This document shows positions 16,641 through 25,580 of a stretch of DNA of 46,016 nt, piece by piece. How positions within the stretch are numbered: position 1 is the first letter of the stretch; every line of letters starts with the position of its first letter. The stretch comes from Thioalkalivibrio sp. HK1 (lineage in GTDB: Bacteria; Pseudomonadota; Gammaproteobacteria; HK1): positions 1 through 46,016 of the forward strand of contig JFBG01000046.1 in NCBI GenBank assembly GCA_000583135.1, in the 5' to 3' direction. Position numbers and translations under genes: made by a program. The notes under the pieces were generated by a model. The model did not search any database. It was not told the DNA's origin and saw only the letters and a list, made by a program, of their open reading frames with translations.

Positions 16641-19133
16641 TTGACCTCCACCCTCTTTTCCCTTTACCGACGTCTCGTATTGGCGCATCCCGGGCGGACG
16701 CTGGCGCTGCTGATCGTCTTGCTCGTCTTTTCCGCTTGGCAGGCTCGGCACTTCACCCTCGACGCCTCCGCCGACTCCTTGTTGCTGGAATCGGATCCCG
16801 ACTACTTGGTCTTTTCCGATGTTCAGGCGCGCTACTCGCAACAAAGCCCGCTGATCATCACCTTCACGCCGAAAACGGGCGATGTCTTCGACGAACCCGC
16901 CCTTGCCACCTTGCGCACCCTGCGCAAGCGGCTGCGCGAGATCCCGGGGGTCGCTTCGGTCTTCTGTCTGCTCGATGTGCCTTTGGTGGGATCCGCCCAA
17001 GGCCTCACCGGTCTTGCGAGCATCGCCGCCAGAGGGCTGCGCACCCTCGACGACCCCGAAGTCGATCGCGCTTCGGCCCGCAAAGAACTCCTCGAAAGCC
17101 CCTATTTCAGCGAATACGTGATCAGCGCCGATGCCCGCACCACCGCCATCAGCATCATTCTGAAAAGCGATGCGGCCCACACCGAAGCCATCGCCGAACG
17201 CGACCGACTACGGCTCGCCGAGAGCCAACGATCGCTTTCGAGCGCCGAGCGCGCCGATCTCGCACGGATCGAGGAAATCGTCGATCGAGGCAATCGCCGC
17301 TCGGCGAAGGAGCGCCGAGATCGCATCGCAACCATTCGGGGGCTGCTCGATGAATTCGAGAACGCCGGGGAGATCCACCTCGGCGGCGTACCGATGATCG
17401 TCGACGACATGATCACCTTCATCCGCAACGATCTAGTGGTCTTCGGGGTCGGCGTCGCCCTTTTCATCGCCTCGATGTTGGGGTTGATTTTTCGCTCTTG
17501 GCGCTGGATCGCCCTGCCGCTTTCGGGTTGCATCATCAGCGGGCTGGTCATGATCGGCGGGCTGGGATTTGCGGGATTGAAGGTGACGGTGATCTCGTCG
17601 AATTTCCTCGCCTTGATGTTGATCATCGCCCTGTCGATGCATATCCATCTTGCGGTTCGTTATCGCCAGCTCCATCGGGACCGACCCGACGCCTCCCATC
17701 GGGAGCTGGTCGAGCAGACCGTCCGGCGCATGGCCAAGCCTTGCCTCTATGCGGCATTGACCACCATCATCGGCTTTGCTTCGCTGGTGTTCAGCGATAT
17801 CAAGCCGGTCATCGACTTCGGGCTGATGATGAGCGCCGGACTCTTGGTGAGTTTCGCCGTCGCCTTCACCGCCTTTCCCGCCCTCTTGCTGTGGATCGGC
17901 AAAAGCCCCGAGCCCTCCTCGACCGCAACCGTCGGCTCTCGCCTCACCCACGATCTTGCCCGAATCGCCAAGCGATATCGCAAGGCGACGATCCCGATCG
18001 CCGGGGGATTGTTCGCGCTGTCGATCATCGGCGCCTTGCGACTCGATGTGGAGAACAGCTTCGTCGATTATTTCGGCGAGAACACCGATATCCACCGGGG
18101 GCTTTCGCTCATCGATCGCGAACTGGGCGGAACCACTCCCTTGGAAATCCTGCTCGATCTGGACGAGGGGCGGATCTTCGACGACGAACCCTCGCCGAGG
18201 CCGCAAAATGCCGAGGAAAAAGCGGCCAAGGCCACCTATTGGTTCACCGGCTTCAAGATCGATCGCATCAAGGAGGTTCACGACTGGCTGGCGAAGCAAG
18301 AGGGGGTCGGCAAGGTGCATTCGCTGGCCTCGCTGATCCGGGTGCTGGAAAAGGTCAACGGCGAAAAGCCCTTCGGCGATTTGGAACTGGCGCTGATCTA
18401 CAAGATGGCGCCCGATGAAATCAAAGGGCTGATCGACGACTATGTCGATGTCTCGCAGGACGAGGCCCGAATCGTGCTGCGGATCGAAGATACCGCACCC
18501 GATCTGAAGCGGCGGGAATTGTTGGAGCGGATCGAAACCGGATTGGCCCTCGAGTTCGAACTCGGACCCCGAGACGTCACCATCAGCGGATTGATGGTGC
18601 TTTATAACAATATGTTGCAAAGCCTCTTCGTTTCCCAGATTGCAAGCCTAGGCGCGGTGTTGATCGGCGTGGGGCTGATGCTCCTTGCGCTTTTTCGCTC
18701 GCCGACGATCGCCCTGCTCGGACTCCTGCCCAACCTGCTGGCCGCAGGGGCGGTGCTGGGGACGATGGGATTTTTATCGATCCCCTTGGATCTGATGACC
18801 ATCACCGTGGCCGCCATCACCATCGGCATCGCCGTCGACAACGCCATCCACTACCTCTATCGCTTCCGCGAGGAATTCGCCCGCGGCGGCGACTATACGA
18901 AAGCCCTGTACATCTCCCACGGGAATATCGGACGAGCGGTGTTCTACAACTCCGCCGCCATCGTCTTCGGTTTCTCGATCCTTTTATTGTCGAATTTCCT
19001 GCCCACCATCCACTTCGGATTGCTGACCGGCTTGGCGATGGGCATCGCCTTGATCGCGACCTTGACTCTCCTGCCCTCGCTGATCCTCCTTCTAAAGCCC
19101 TTCGGGCCACAGCGCAAAGTCGCCGCCGAGTGA
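16641..19133 (+). CDS. MMPL/RND-family exporter
   Basis: The 830-residue inner-membrane protein has the RND layout: TM1 (LALLIVLLVFSAW), a large periplasmic domain, a block of five helices (from VVFGVGVALFIASMLGLIF), a second periplasmic domain, and a second block (from IASLGAVLIGVGLMLLALF) to the end. LDASADSLLLESDPDYLVF after TM1 is typical of the bacterial MMPL group that includes HpnN. No membrane-fusion protein or outer-membrane channel is adjacent, as expected for HpnN-like exporters. No ATG is near. The TTG at 16641 gives MTSTLFSLYRRLVLAHPGR, which fits the family; a TTG at 16569 would add 24 unlikely residues. Cargo is unknown (lipids or hopanoids in related proteins). Confidence 0.88.
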   Translation: MTSTLFSLYRRLVLAHPGRTLALLIVLLVFSAWQARHFTLDASADSLLLESDPDYLVFSDVQARYSQQSPLIITFTPKTGDVFDEPALATLRTLRKRLREIPGVASVFCLLDVPLVGSAQGLTGLASIAARGLRTLDDPEVDRASARKELLESPYFSEYVISADARTTAISIILKSDAAHTEAIAERDRLRLAESQRSLSSAERADLARIEEIVDRGNRRSAKERRDRIATIRGLLDEFENAGEIHLGGVPMIVDDMITFIRNDLVVFGVGVALFIASMLGLIFRSWRWIALPLSGCIISGLVMIGGLGFAGLKVTVISSNFLALMLIIALSMHIHLAVRYRQLHRDRPDASHRELVEQTVRRMAKPCLYAALTTIIGFASLVFSDIKPVIDFGLMMSAGLLVSFAVAFTAFPALLLWIGKSPEPSSTATVGSRLTHDLARIAKRYRKATIPIAGGLFALSIIGALRLDVENSFVDYFGENTDIHRGLSLIDRELGGTTPLEILLDLDEGRIFDDEPSPRPQNAEEKAAKATYWFTGFKIDRIKEVHDWLAKQEGVGKVHSLASLIRVLEKVNGEKPFGDLELALIYKMAPDEIKGLIDDYVDVSQDEARIVLRIEDTAPDLKRRELLERIETGLALEFELGPRDVTISGLMVLYNNMLQSLFVSQIASLGAVLIGVGLMLLALFRSPTIALLGLLPNLLAAGAVLGTMGFLSIPLDLMTITVAAITIGIAVDNAIHYLYRFREEFARGGDYTKALYISHGNIGRAVFYNSAAIVFGFSILLLSNFLPTIHFGLLTGLAMGIALIATLTLLPSLILLLKPFGPQRKVAAE

Positions 19134-19178
19134 ATCCGAGCGAACCTTGGCGATATCGGCTATCCAAAACCTGAGGGT

Positions 19179-20084
19179 TCACCCGGGGCTCGCTTCCTTG
19201 CCCACCCCTCCGGCGAGCAATCCCGGGTGGTCGGCCAAGAGCCTTGCCCGCATTTCGGATACCGCCGGATCGCCCGAACCCCGAGGATGCGGCAAGTCCA
19301 CCGCCTGTTCGTAGACGATCCTTCCCGGGCGAGGGGCGAAAAAAAGGATGCGATCGCCGAGCGAGATCGCCTCCGTCAGATCGTGGGTCACGAAAAGGAC
19401 GGTCGTTCGGTATCGACGCCATAGATCGTGCAGGCATTCACGCAACCGCCACGCAAGGGGTTCGTCCAAGGAGGCGAAGGGCTCGTCCATCAATAGCAGG
19501 GTCGGGCGGGCATGAAAAGCGCGGGCGATGGCCACCCGGCGTTGCATCCCCCCCGATAGTTTGGCGGGCAAGGCATCTTCGAAGCCCCCGAGTCCCGCTT
19601 CTTCGAGCAAGGCCAATGCCTCTTGGCGATCGGCCTGGCCCCCTCGAGGACGCACCAGTTGCACATTGTCCAGAGCATTGAGCCACGGCATCAATCGGGG
19701 GCTTTGGAAGACATAGCCGATCCGCTCTTTCGCATTCGATGCTCGTGCATTCGATACTCGTACATTCGATGCTTGGGGCGAACCTGCCGATAATGCCGAG
19801 GGGCCGATATCGAGACGGCCTTCGAAATCCCGATCCAACCCCCCCACGATATTGAGCAAGGTGGTCTTGCCCGCCCCGGAAGGACCGACGATGACCACGA
19901 ACTCCCCGGGGTCGACGACGAACTCGATGCCCTCGAGGGCGAGGGTCGGCGGATCGCGAAAGCGTTTGCGATCGATGACGAGTCTGATAGCGCTTCCCGA
20001 CACCGCCGAGCCGGCGGCCTCGAAGCCACGGCGATTGGGATCGGGTTCGTCCGGCAAAGAGGGGTTCGAGGCGGCGTCGCTCAT
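19179..20084 (-). CDS. ABC transporter ATPase, NitT/TauT (SsuB-like) family
   Basis: The 301-residue ATPase has Walker A GPSGAGKTT, the Q-loop GYVFQSPRLMPW, signature LSGGMQRR, Walker B LLLMDEPFASLDEP and the H-loop FVTHDLTEAI. The LMPW Q-loop and overall pattern match the SsuB/TauB/NrtD group. The ATG at 20084 overlaps the permease stop (ATGA), so the genes are translationally coupled. A TTG at 20093 is less likely. Between Walker A and the Q-loop there is an extra stretch ASNVRVSNARASNAKE, encoded by three 15-bp near repeats; other members lack this, and it probably forms a surface loop. This is the last gene of the substrate-binding protein, permease, ATPase operon. Confidence 0.92.
   Translation of the reverse strand: MSDAASNPSLPDEPDPNRRGFEAAGSAVSGSAIRLVIDRKRFRDPPTLALEGIEFVVDPGEFVVIVGPSGAGKTTLLNIVGGLDRDFEGRLDIGPSALSAGSPQASNVRVSNARASNAKERIGYVFQSPRLMPWLNALDNVQLVRPRGGQADRQEALALLEEAGLGGFEDALPAKLSGGMQRRVAIARAFHARPTLLLMDEPFASLDEPLAWRLRECLHDLWRRYRTTVLFVTHDLTEAISLGDRILFFAPRPGRIVYEQAVDLPHPRGSGDPAVSEMRARLLADHPGLLAGGVGKEASPG
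19732..19776. repeat. Three 15-bp tandem near-repeats inside the ATPase gene
   Basis: Units at 19732-19746, 19747-19761 and 19762-19776 follow GCATTCGATGCTCGT with one to four changes. They are in frame and encode the repeated Ala-Ser/Val-Ser-Asn loop. Confidence 0.85.
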
Positions 20085-20833
20085 CGTCGCCAACCGCCGA
20101 ATTTTCGATCCAGCGGTCTCATCACGAGGGATTCAAGGGCGAGGATGACCACGGCGAAGGCGATGGTATAGGCCAATATCCCTTCGATATCGAAGAACTG
20201 AAAGAAGGTGCCGAATTGGAAGCCGACACCGTCGCTGCGACCCAAGAGCTCGACCACCAGCACGATCTTCCAGATCAGGGCCAAACCCGATCTCGCAGCC
20301 GCCATCATATAGGGGGCGAGCTGCGGTAGATAAACCTTGGAAAAGGTGCGAAAGGGACCGATTCGATAGACCTGCGCGACCTCCATCAACCCGCGATCCA
20401 CCGCCTTGGCTCCCTCTCGCACGGTAACCACCACCGTGGGGATCTTGTTCAAAGACACCGCCATCACCGCCGCCACCTCGTTGAGCCCGAACCAGACGTA
20501 GCACAAGATGATGGTGACCAAGGCGGGGATATTGAGGCCCAGAATCAGCGCACTGTCGAGGGCCCGATCGATACGCAAGGAGCTCCCCATGGCCATCGCG
20601 ATGGCGGTCCCCACCGCCATCGCGATGGCGAAACTCGCCGCGACCCGGCCCAGCGTGATCGACAGATGGTGGCCGAGGTCGCCGCTTGCGCCTTCCTCCC
20701 ACAACCGCATCGCCACCTCCAAAGGTGGCGGTAGCAGATCGCCGTCGACGATCCACGCGATGATCTGCCACCCGGCGACGATGACGAGGAGCGATAAGGC
20801 CCGCAGCCAAGGAAGCGAGTCCGAAGCGATCAG
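20081..20833 (-). CDS. ABC transporter permease, NitT/TauT (SsuC-like) family; probable CTG start
   Basis: The canonical starts only allow a 213-residue protein from the TTG at 20722. The frame upstream, however, encodes a typical SsuC N-terminus: SLPWLRALSLLVIVAGWQII (TM1), then DLLPPPLEVAMRLWEEG. Full length from the codon at 20833 is 250 residues, the normal family size. No ATG, GTG or TTG exists in frame before TM1. The CTG at 20833 overlaps the stop of the substrate-binding protein gene and has GGAG six bases upstream, so it is the best start candidate. The permease signature is the stretch ending YRIGPFRTFSKVYLPQLAPY. A sequencing error that hides an ATG is the alternative. Confidence 0.8.
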   Translation of the reverse strand: MIASDSLPWLRALSLLVIVAGWQIIAWIVDGDLLPPPLEVAMRLWEEGASGDLGHHLSITLGRVAASFAIAMAVGTAIAMAMGSSLRIDRALDSALILGLNIPALVTIILCYVWFGLNEVAAVMAVSLNKIPTVVVTVREGAKAVDRGLMEVAQVYRIGPFRTFSKVYLPQLAPYMMAAARSGLALIWKIVLVVELLGRSDGVGFQFGTFFQFFDIEGILAYTIAFAVVILALESLVMRPLDRKFGGWRR

Positions 20834-21855
20834 TTCACTCTCCGCGGCAATTCGAAGCCCTCCCAGAAGGTGCCGGGGCTCAGGGAATTGCGGGCACCGA
20901 CCAGCTTTTCCCCGCCCTCGCGCGCCAGCACATCGAAGGTGCGAGCCGCGGCCTGCCTATCCTCGGCGTCGAAAGTATGCGGCACCCCGGCACGCCAGGC
21001 ATCTCGTAGCGTGCGGGCGGTGGCCGCATCGGGAGCCTTCATTTTCGGAGCGAGCCGCTCCCATTCGGCATCGGAATCGAGCATCAGTCGCTTGGCGGCG
21101 TAAGACGCCCGCAAAAAAGCGGTCAGGGAATCCGTATTTTCCTCGGCGAAGCGGCGAGAGAATACCCAGCCGAGCAAGGGAACGGGACGATCGATGCCCA
21201 GCTCGGGCAAGATTTCGCTGACCGAGACCAACTCTTCGAAGCCCATGGCCCGCAACCTTGCGTTGTAGTGCCAAAAATTGAGCACCGCCGGTAGATCGCC
21301 CTTGCTCGCCAGTTTGTTCAGCAAAGGCGGAGCGCCGAAGGTCGGCTCGACCATGGCCGCAAGATCGATGCCCCGGGATTTCGCCAAGGCTTGGACCAAC
21401 AACCAGCTTTTATCGACCGGGCCACCGGCCACTCCGACTTTCTTCCCCGCCAAATCGGTCAATGCGCCTATTTGCGCCTTCGGATCGACCATCAATCCCC
21501 CGACGGCCAAGGAATAGGGCACGAAGGCGTAGTCCCTTCCCTCGGCCCGCTGGCGCGATACCCAGATCCAGTCGGTGACGATCACATCCGTGCCGTCGCC
21601 TTGGAGGGCGACGGAGGTCGCCTGCTTCGAGCCGAGCTCCACCACTTCGAGGTTCACGCCCTCTTTGCGATCGAGCTCGTGGGTTTTGATGACGTCGAGT
21701 TCCCACATCACGGTGCCGAATTTGAGCACGCCCACTCGGATCTGCGGATCGTCCGCCTGTGCCGGCAGCGACCCAAAAAGAGCGACCACGGCGAACGCTC
21801 GAAGAGCGTGCAACCAAGAAAAGCGTAAGCGTCTTCGTATCATGAGTCGTTGCAT
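20830..21855 (-). CDS. ABC transporter periplasmic substrate-binding protein, NitT/TauT family
   Basis: The 341-residue exported protein has a signal peptide (MQRLMIRRRLRFSWLHALRA, hydrophobic core, cleavage after PAQA near residue 34). The mature part starts DDPQIRVGVLKFGTVMWELDVI and has the NMT1/SsuA-like fold marks ALQGDGTDVIVTDWIWVSRQR and LAGKKVGVAGGPVDKSW. AGGAGG lies 9 bases before the ATG at 21855. It heads the operon with the permease (stop and start overlap) and the ATPase. The ligand is unknown; the family takes up sulfonates, nitrate, thiamine precursors and others. The divergent neighbour is a PQQ dehydrogenase, so a ligand connected with periplasmic oxidation is possible. Confidence 0.9.
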   Translation of the reverse strand: MQRLMIRRRLRFSWLHALRAFAVVALFGSLPAQADDPQIRVGVLKFGTVMWELDVIKTHELDRKEGVNLEVVELGSKQATSVALQGDGTDVIVTDWIWVSRQRAEGRDYAFVPYSLAVGGLMVDPKAQIGALTDLAGKKVGVAGGPVDKSWLLVQALAKSRGIDLAAMVEPTFGAPPLLNKLASKGDLPAVLNFWHYNARLRAMGFEELVSVSEILPELGIDRPVPLLGWVFSRRFAEENTDSLTAFLRASYAAKRLMLDSDAEWERLAPKMKAPDAATARTLRDAWRAGVPHTFDAEDRQAAARTFDVLAREGGEKLVGARNSLSPGTFWEGFELPRRVN

Positions 21856-22573
21856 GGAAAATTCCTCCTATCTCGGTCGATGGGATCGAACGATGCAATC
21901 GAACGATGTCATCTAAATGATGCGATGATCGAGCGATGCGATCGATATATCGCACAGCGCGCGCTCGTCGACGAAAAGCGTTTGCGCAAAGCATCGAACG
22001 AGCGCATCGAACAAGCGTATCGAAAAGAAAATCCGATTTTCCGATCGGATACCCTTAAAATCCGTTGTCGAGATCCGTTGTCGAAGTCCATTGTCGCGAG
22101 CGAAGCCACGCACCGATCCCGTATGGTCGGATGTGATCGGCATGATCGACGATCCGCACCGGCACCGTCTTCCACGGCCCTTTTTCCGCCTTCGATGGGC
22201 TTCGAGATGAATCCCGCCGATGCGCGCAAGCCGATGCGCACGACAGGCTCTTATCATACAAGGCTTGTCTTGTACGGGGCTTGTCGGTTCTCGAAAAGCG
22301 ATCCGAAAATAGCGTGATCGGTTGCGAAAAGGTACGATAGGCATCGACATTGCGCGCTTGTCGGGATTTGTCTTTTCGTATCGATAATCCGGCAAGCGCC
22401 CCTTCGCCGTCGAAAGACCCCGCCCATCGGCGAGAAAGACTGACGTTACAAGATTCCTTCCGCCGGCGGGCGAACGATCCGGATCCAAGCGGGTGGGCGC
22501 TCGTTTCTCGCTTTGCCCCTTGGAACACTCCATCCGGTGCATCTTCGAGCACCTTTGAAAGAGACCTAAGATC
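21856..22573. promoter_or_regulatory. Divergent regulatory region between the ABC operon and the PQQ dehydrogenase
   Basis: The 718-base gap between divergent genes has no supported coding region. It holds three 13-bp tandem direct repeats at 22061-22099 and a stretch at 21887-21960 dense in CGATGCGATCGA-like words, including ATCGAACGATG twice. Both operons must be promoted from here, but no clear -35/-10 pair stands out. Confidence 0.55.
22061..22099. repeat. Three 13-bp tandem direct repeats (possible operator)
   Basis: The units TCCGTTGTCGAGA (22061-22073), TCCGTTGTCGAAG (22074-22086) and TCCATTGTCGCGA (22087-22099) share the core TCCRTTGTCG. A period of 13 bases is not a full helical turn. 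Placement in a divergent promoter region suggests a binding site, unproven. Confidence 0.7.
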
Positions 22574-23845
22574 ATGAAAAGGAAAAATCTCGAGTCGACT
22601 CCCAAGTCGAGATGGCTTGCCCTCGCCGGTGCCTTCGCCTTCGGCGTGGGTGCGGCCCAAGCGCAATCCAATCTCGACAAGCTCAGCCAGTTCAAAACCA
22701 CCGGCGTCGAAGAGTTCGAGGTCATCGAGCAGGATACCGAATTCGCGCAAGCCATCCGCGAAACCTTGGAGCGCATCCGGCTACCCGAGGGCTTCGAGAT
22801 CGATCTCTACGCCATCGTTCCCGATGCCCGTCATATCGCCGTCGGCCCCCAAGGGGTGGTCACTTTCGTCGGCACCCGCAAGACCGATGTTTGGGCGGTA
22901 ACCGATCGAGACAAGGATCGAGTCGCGGACGAGGTCAAGCGCTTTGCGCCCTCGATCGACTTCACCATCCCCAACGGACCTTGTTTTTCGAGAGACGGTT
23001 TTCTCTATATCGCCGAGCGAAATCGCGTGCTCCTTTTTCCGGCGGCGGAGTTCTTTTATGAAAGCCCCGATGTTGCGGCCTTCAATGTCGTGCCCCAAGG
23101 AGAGCTGATACCGGTCGATGAAGAGAGCTACAACCACAGCGCTCGCGTGTGTCGAATCGGCCCCGACAACAAACTCTATATATCGCTGGGACAACCCTTC
23201 AACGTCCATCCGCAAGAGAAGATCGCCTTGTATGACGAGATCGGCATCGGCGGCATGATTCGCATGAATCGCGACGGCACCGAGCGCGAGGTCTATACCT
23301 ACGGCATCCGCAACTCGGTGGGGCACGATTTCAACCCCGCCAACGGAGAGCTGTGGTTCACCGACAACCAAGTGGATGGAATGGGCGACGATATCCCGCC
23401 GGGGGAGCTCAACCGGCAAACCGAGATGGGGCAGCATTTCGGCTTTCCTTGGTACGGCGGCGGATCGGTGCGCACCAACGAGTACAAGGACGATACCCCG
23501 CCGGAGGGAATCGTCATGCCGGAGGTGGAAATGGACGCGCACGCCGCCGACCTCGGGATGACCTTCTACAACGGCCGGATGTTCCCTGCGAAGTATCGCG
23601 GCGGGATCTTCTCTGCGCAGCATGGCTCTTGGAATCGCACCGTTCCGATCGGGGCCCGCGTGATGTTCACCGCCGTCAACGCCGACGGCTCTGCGGGTGA
23701 GACGATGGTCTTCGCCGACGGCTGGATCGGCGATAACGGCGAATACCTCGGCCGGCCGGTGGATGTCGCCCCGCTCCACGACGGCTCCATCCTCGTCTCC
23801 GACGATTTCACCGGTGCGCTGTACCGCATCTCCTACCGGGGATAG
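22574..23845 (+). CDS. PQQ-dependent sorbosone/glucose dehydrogenase-type beta-propeller protein
   Basis: The 423-residue exported protein has a signal peptide (core LALAGAFAFGVGAAQAQ). It is a six-bladed soluble PQQ sugar dehydrogenase-type propeller: LPEGFEIDLYA, GPQGVVTFVGTR, the IRNSVGHDFNP histidine motif, GELWFTDNQVDGMGDD, HFGFPWYGGG and SAQHGSWNRT. These match L-sorbosone dehydrogenase-like enzymes that oxidise sugars or alcohols in the periplasm with PQQ and Ca. Five bases after its stop begins a c-type cytochrome gene, the likely electron acceptor. No pqqABCDE genes are in the window. The substrate is unknown. Confidence 0.9.
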   Translation: MKRKNLESTPKSRWLALAGAFAFGVGAAQAQSNLDKLSQFKTTGVEEFEVIEQDTEFAQAIRETLERIRLPEGFEIDLYAIVPDARHIAVGPQGVVTFVGTRKTDVWAVTDRDKDRVADEVKRFAPSIDFTIPNGPCFSRDGFLYIAERNRVLLFPAAEFFYESPDVAAFNVVPQGELIPVDEESYNHSARVCRIGPDNKLYISLGQPFNVHPQEKIALYDEIGIGGMIRMNRDGTEREVYTYGIRNSVGHDFNPANGELWFTDNQVDGMGDDIPPGELNRQTEMGQHFGFPWYGGGSVRTNEYKDDTPPEGIVMPEVEMDAHAADLGMTFYNGRMFPAKYRGGIFSAQHGSWNRTVPIGARVMFTAVNADGSAGETMVFADGWIGDNGEYLGRPVDVAPLHDGSILVSDDFTGALYRISYRG

Positions 23846-23850
23846 CATCC

Positions 23851-24252
23851 TTGTTCGCCGACTGCAAAGCAACCGGCATCGCTACCGGCATCGAGGCGGC
23901 TTGTCGACGAGTCGCCTCGATGACCTTGAACGCCGCCGCGATCGTCGTGTTGGCGGCGTTCGGTGCCGGGGGCGTTCAAAGCGCTCATGCCCAAGACGCC
24001 GATGCCGGTCGCATCAAGGCTAGGATGTGCCAAACCTGTCATGGTCTCGATGGCATCGCCAAGATCCCGTTGGCCCCGCATATCGCCGGAGAAAGCGAGA
24101 TCTACCTGCGCACCCGCCTCGAAGCCTATCGCTCCGGCGATATGGAGCATGAAATGATGTCGCTAATCGCCAAACCCCTTTCCGACGAGGACATCGCCGA
24201 TCTCGCCGCTTGGTACGCCTCCGTTCGCATCGATGCGCAAATCCCCGAATGA
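23851..24252 (+). CDS. Class I cytochrome c, partner of the PQQ dehydrogenase
   Basis: The small exported monohaem cytochrome has CQTCHGLDG as haem site and a methionine-rich stretch (GDMEHEMMSLIAKPLSDEDIADLAAWYAS) for the axial ligand. The TTG start at 23851, five bases after the PQQ dehydrogenase stop, gives 133 residues. An ATG at 23920 gives a cleaner signal peptide (MTLNAAAIVVLAAFGAGG, cleavage after AHA), and I cannot choose with certainty. Close coupling to the dehydrogenase suggests it accepts electrons from PQQH2 and passes them to the terminal oxidase. Confidence 0.88.
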   Translation: MFADCKATGIATGIEAACRRVASMTLNAAAIVVLAAFGAGGVQSAHAQDADAGRIKARMCQTCHGLDGIAKIPLAPHIAGESEIYLRTRLEAYRSGDMEHEMMSLIAKPLSDEDIADLAAWYASVRIDAQIPE

Positions 24253-24461
24253 GGATCGCACGAGCGTCTCGATGTCGAGGTCGTGCGCTTTTTCGGCAAC
24301 GAGCGCAACCGAACGAGAACGCACTTGGCGCTTGTCTTCTCGCCTTCGTCCACCCGATCGCCTGCGAGCATCCGACGGCCAAGGGACGCCCTTGCCCATC
24401 GTTTCGCCTTATCTAGCGCATCGAAGACAAGCCCGATACCCTTTATCAAGGAGAATTCGAA

Positions 24462-25571
24462 ATGCAAACAAGAGCCGCCGTCGCCTTGGAAGCCGGTAAA
24501 CCGCTTTCGGTGGAAACCGTCGAACTCGCCGGACCCGAAGCCGGTGAGGTGGTGGTCGAAATCAAAGCCACCGGGATCTGCCACACCGACGAATTCACCC
24601 GCTCCGGGGCGGATCCGGAAGGCATCTTCCCCGCCATTTTGGGTCATGAGGGCGCCGGGGTGGTCGTCGACGTCGGCAAGGGGGTGAACAGCCTCGAAGT
24701 CGGGGATCATGTCATCCCGCTCTATACCCCCGAATGCCGTCAGTGCGAATACTGCCTGAGCGGAAAAACCAATCTTTGCCAATCGATCCGGATCACCCAA
24801 GGACAAGGCTTGATGCCCGATGGCACCAGCCGTTTCCGGATCGGGGGCGATGCGGTCTATCACTACATGGGAACATCCACCTTCTCCAACTACACCGTGG
24901 TGCCGGAAATCGCTCTGGCGAAGGTGCGCAAGGACGCCCCCTTCGAGAAGATCTGCTATATCGGATGCGGGGTTACCACCGGCATCGGAGCGGTGATCAA
25001 TACCGCCAAGGTCGAGCCGGGGGCGAACTGCGTGGTCTTCGGGCTCGGCGGGATCGGCCTCAATGTCATCCAAGGGCTGCGACTGGCGGGGGCGGATATC
25101 ATCGTCGGGGTCGATACCAATCCCGGCAAACGCCCCTTGGCCGAGCAATTCGGCATGACCCATTTCGTCAACCCGAAGGAGGTGGAGGGCGATCTGGTGC
25201 CTTTTCTCGTGGATATCACCAAGGGCGGGGCCGACTACTCCTTCGAATGCATCGGCAATGTCGATGTGATGCGCCAAGCCCTCGAATGCTGCCACAAGGG
25301 TTGGGGGGAGAGCATCATCATCGGGGTGGCGGGGGCCGGACAGGAGATATCCACCCGTCCTTTCCAGCTGGTCACCGGGCGCGTATGGCGGGGCACCGCT
25401 TTCGGCGGCGCCAAGGGGCGCACCGATGTCCCGAAGATCGTGGACTGGTATATGGACGGAAAAATCAATATCGACGATCTGATCACCCATACCATGCCGC
25501 TCGACGATATCAATCGGGCTTTCGATCTGATGCATTCGGGCGAATCGATCCGCAGCGTCGTCGTCTATTGA
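24462..25571 (+). CDS. frmA: S-(hydroxymethyl)glutathione dehydrogenase (class III alcohol dehydrogenase)
   Basis: FrmA oxidises S-hydroxymethylglutathione, formed from formaldehyde and glutathione, to S-formylglutathione with NAD in the cytoplasm. The 369-residue protein has the catalytic zinc motif GICHTDEF and GHEGAG, the four-cysteine structural zinc site ([16 protein letters not shown]), the class III stretch [15 protein letters not shown] and the NAD fold [21 protein letters not shown] lies ahead of the ATG. The next gene, fghA, starts 10 bases later and performs the next step. With xoxF at 31.6 kb this gives a complete methanol-to-formate route. Confidence 0.97.
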   Translation: MQTRAAVALEAGKPLSVETVELAGPEAGEVVVEIKATGICHTDEFTRSGADPEGIFPAILGHEGAGVVVDVGKGVNSLEVGDHVIPLYTPECRQCEYCLSGKTNLCQSIRITQGQGLMPDGTSRFRIGGDAVYHYMGTSTFSNYTVVPEIALAKVRKDAPFEKICYIGCGVTTGIGAVINTAKVEPGANCVVFGLGGIGLNVIQGLRLAGADIIVGVDTNPGKRPLAEQFGMTHFVNPKEVEGDLVPFLVDITKGGADYSFECIGNVDVMRQALECCHKGWGESIIIGVAGAGQEISTRPFQLVTGRVWRGTAFGGAKGRTDVPKIVDWYMDGKINIDDLITHTMPLDDINRAFDLMHSGESIRSVVVY

Positions 25572-25580
25572 GGAGGCTCG

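Noticed and set aside
19179..21855. Sulfonate transporter SsuABC as firm call
   Set aside because: Family match only; no ssuD or ssuE nearby and the binding protein's ligand residues cannot be read.
21913..22776. 287-codon minus-strand frame across the divergent region
   Set aside because: It overlaps the start of the PQQ dehydrogenase and has no recognisable segment.
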